Origin: a bacterium
Lineage (GTDB): Bacteria > Auribacterota > UBA3054
Direction: 5' to 3'
NCBI GenBank assembly: GCA_017557885.1
Contig: JAFYXV010000001.1
Span: forward strand, 35,291 to 99,290
DNA: 64,000 nt
The notes under the pieces are model-generated. The model had not been told where the DNA came from. It did no database searches and saw nothing but the letters and a program-made list of their open reading frames with translations. Shown here one piece after another: positions 63,876 through 64,000 of the stretch. Each line of letters opens with the position of its first letter. The stretch's first letter is position 1. Both the position numbers and the translations under genes were made by a program.

Positions 63876-64000
63876 AACTACCGAGAAAACTACCGAGAAA
63901 ACTACCGAGAAAACTACCGAGAAAACTACCGAGAAAACTACCGAGAAAACTACCGAGAAAACTACCGAGAAAACTACCGAGAAAACTACCGAGAAAACTA
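63876..64000. repeat. 12-bp tandem repeat running off the window
   Basis: The unit AACTACCGAGAA repeats without a single change for about 10.4 copies to the last base. Period 12 keeps reading frame: plus-strand frames would give NYRE, TTEK or LPRK, minus-strand frames FLGS or FSVV. No start codon leads into it from the visible side. Confidence 0.98.

Noticed and set aside
63876-64000. CRISPR array
   Set aside because: The 12-bp units are directly adjacent with no spacers, so this is a simple tandem repeat.

Overview
The window (about 64 kb, GC-rich, with AT-rich intergenic spacers) is ordinary bacterial chromosome, densely packed, with no rRNA, tRNA, CRISPR array, insertion sequence or phage gene that I can see. 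Several traits point to an anaerobic member of the PVC superphylum, most likely Lentisphaerota or Kiritimatiellota: PEP-CTERM-type sorting tails, exported SUMF1-domain paralogs, sialate O-acetylesterases, many lipoproteins, a divergent EF-Tu switch I, a glycyl radical enzyme and a HydE hydrogenase maturase. The phylum is inferred from gene content and not tested by phylogeny.

Layout. 0-3.3 kb: the 3' end of secA, a tiny lipoprotein, a sirtuin, a cyclophilin, then rpsD on the minus strand away from its usual operon. 3.4-7.0 kb (minus): two exported SUMF1-fold proteins flanking a PEP-CTERM-like protein. 7.2-14.8 kb: two sialate O-acetylesterases on opposite strands, a DNA glycosylase, a nitroreductase, a MORN-repeat protein and an (alpha/alpha)6 glycoside hydrolase. 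14.8-24.9 kb (plus): RNA helicase, YhaM-like exonuclease, mnmA, panB, three TPR proteins (one with LysM) and pgi. 24.9-27.4 kb (minus): hydE and a guaA with a collapsed glutaminase domain. 27.5-33.7 kb: diadenylate cyclase, sugar transferase, PDZ lipoprotein, coaX and an iron-type ABC importer lacking its binding protein. 33.7-39.1 kb: three lipoproteins, a hydro-lyase beta subunit and a single-ORF PEP-CTERM/SUMF1 fusion. 39.1-41.9 kb (minus): an unassigned glycyl radical enzyme with its activase.

42.1-59.7 kb is one long run: tuf, then the S10, spc and alpha operons (rpsJ to rplQ), then rplU, rpmA and a class II fructose-bisphosphate aldolase, ending in a strong terminator. rpmD (L30) and infA are missing from their usual places, and rpsD is at 2.7 kb. 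59.7-62.8 kb: a BASS-family transporter, then ribokinase with a sugar permease behind a promoter that carries a perfect inverted repeat. 62.8-64.0 kb: two small related exported proteins and a 12-bp tandem repeat that runs off the edge.

Regulation. An extended -10 element of the form TGnTAAAAT recurs upstream of seven transcription units, mostly without a good -35. It looks like the house promoter. Canonical -35/-10 promoters are seen for tuf, for rpsC inside the ribosomal run, for the first esterase and for ribokinase. The best candidates for new biology are the fused versus split PEP-CTERM/SUMF1 secretory module, the glycyl radical enzyme with a CWE active-site loop, and the glutaminase-collapsed GMP synthase.
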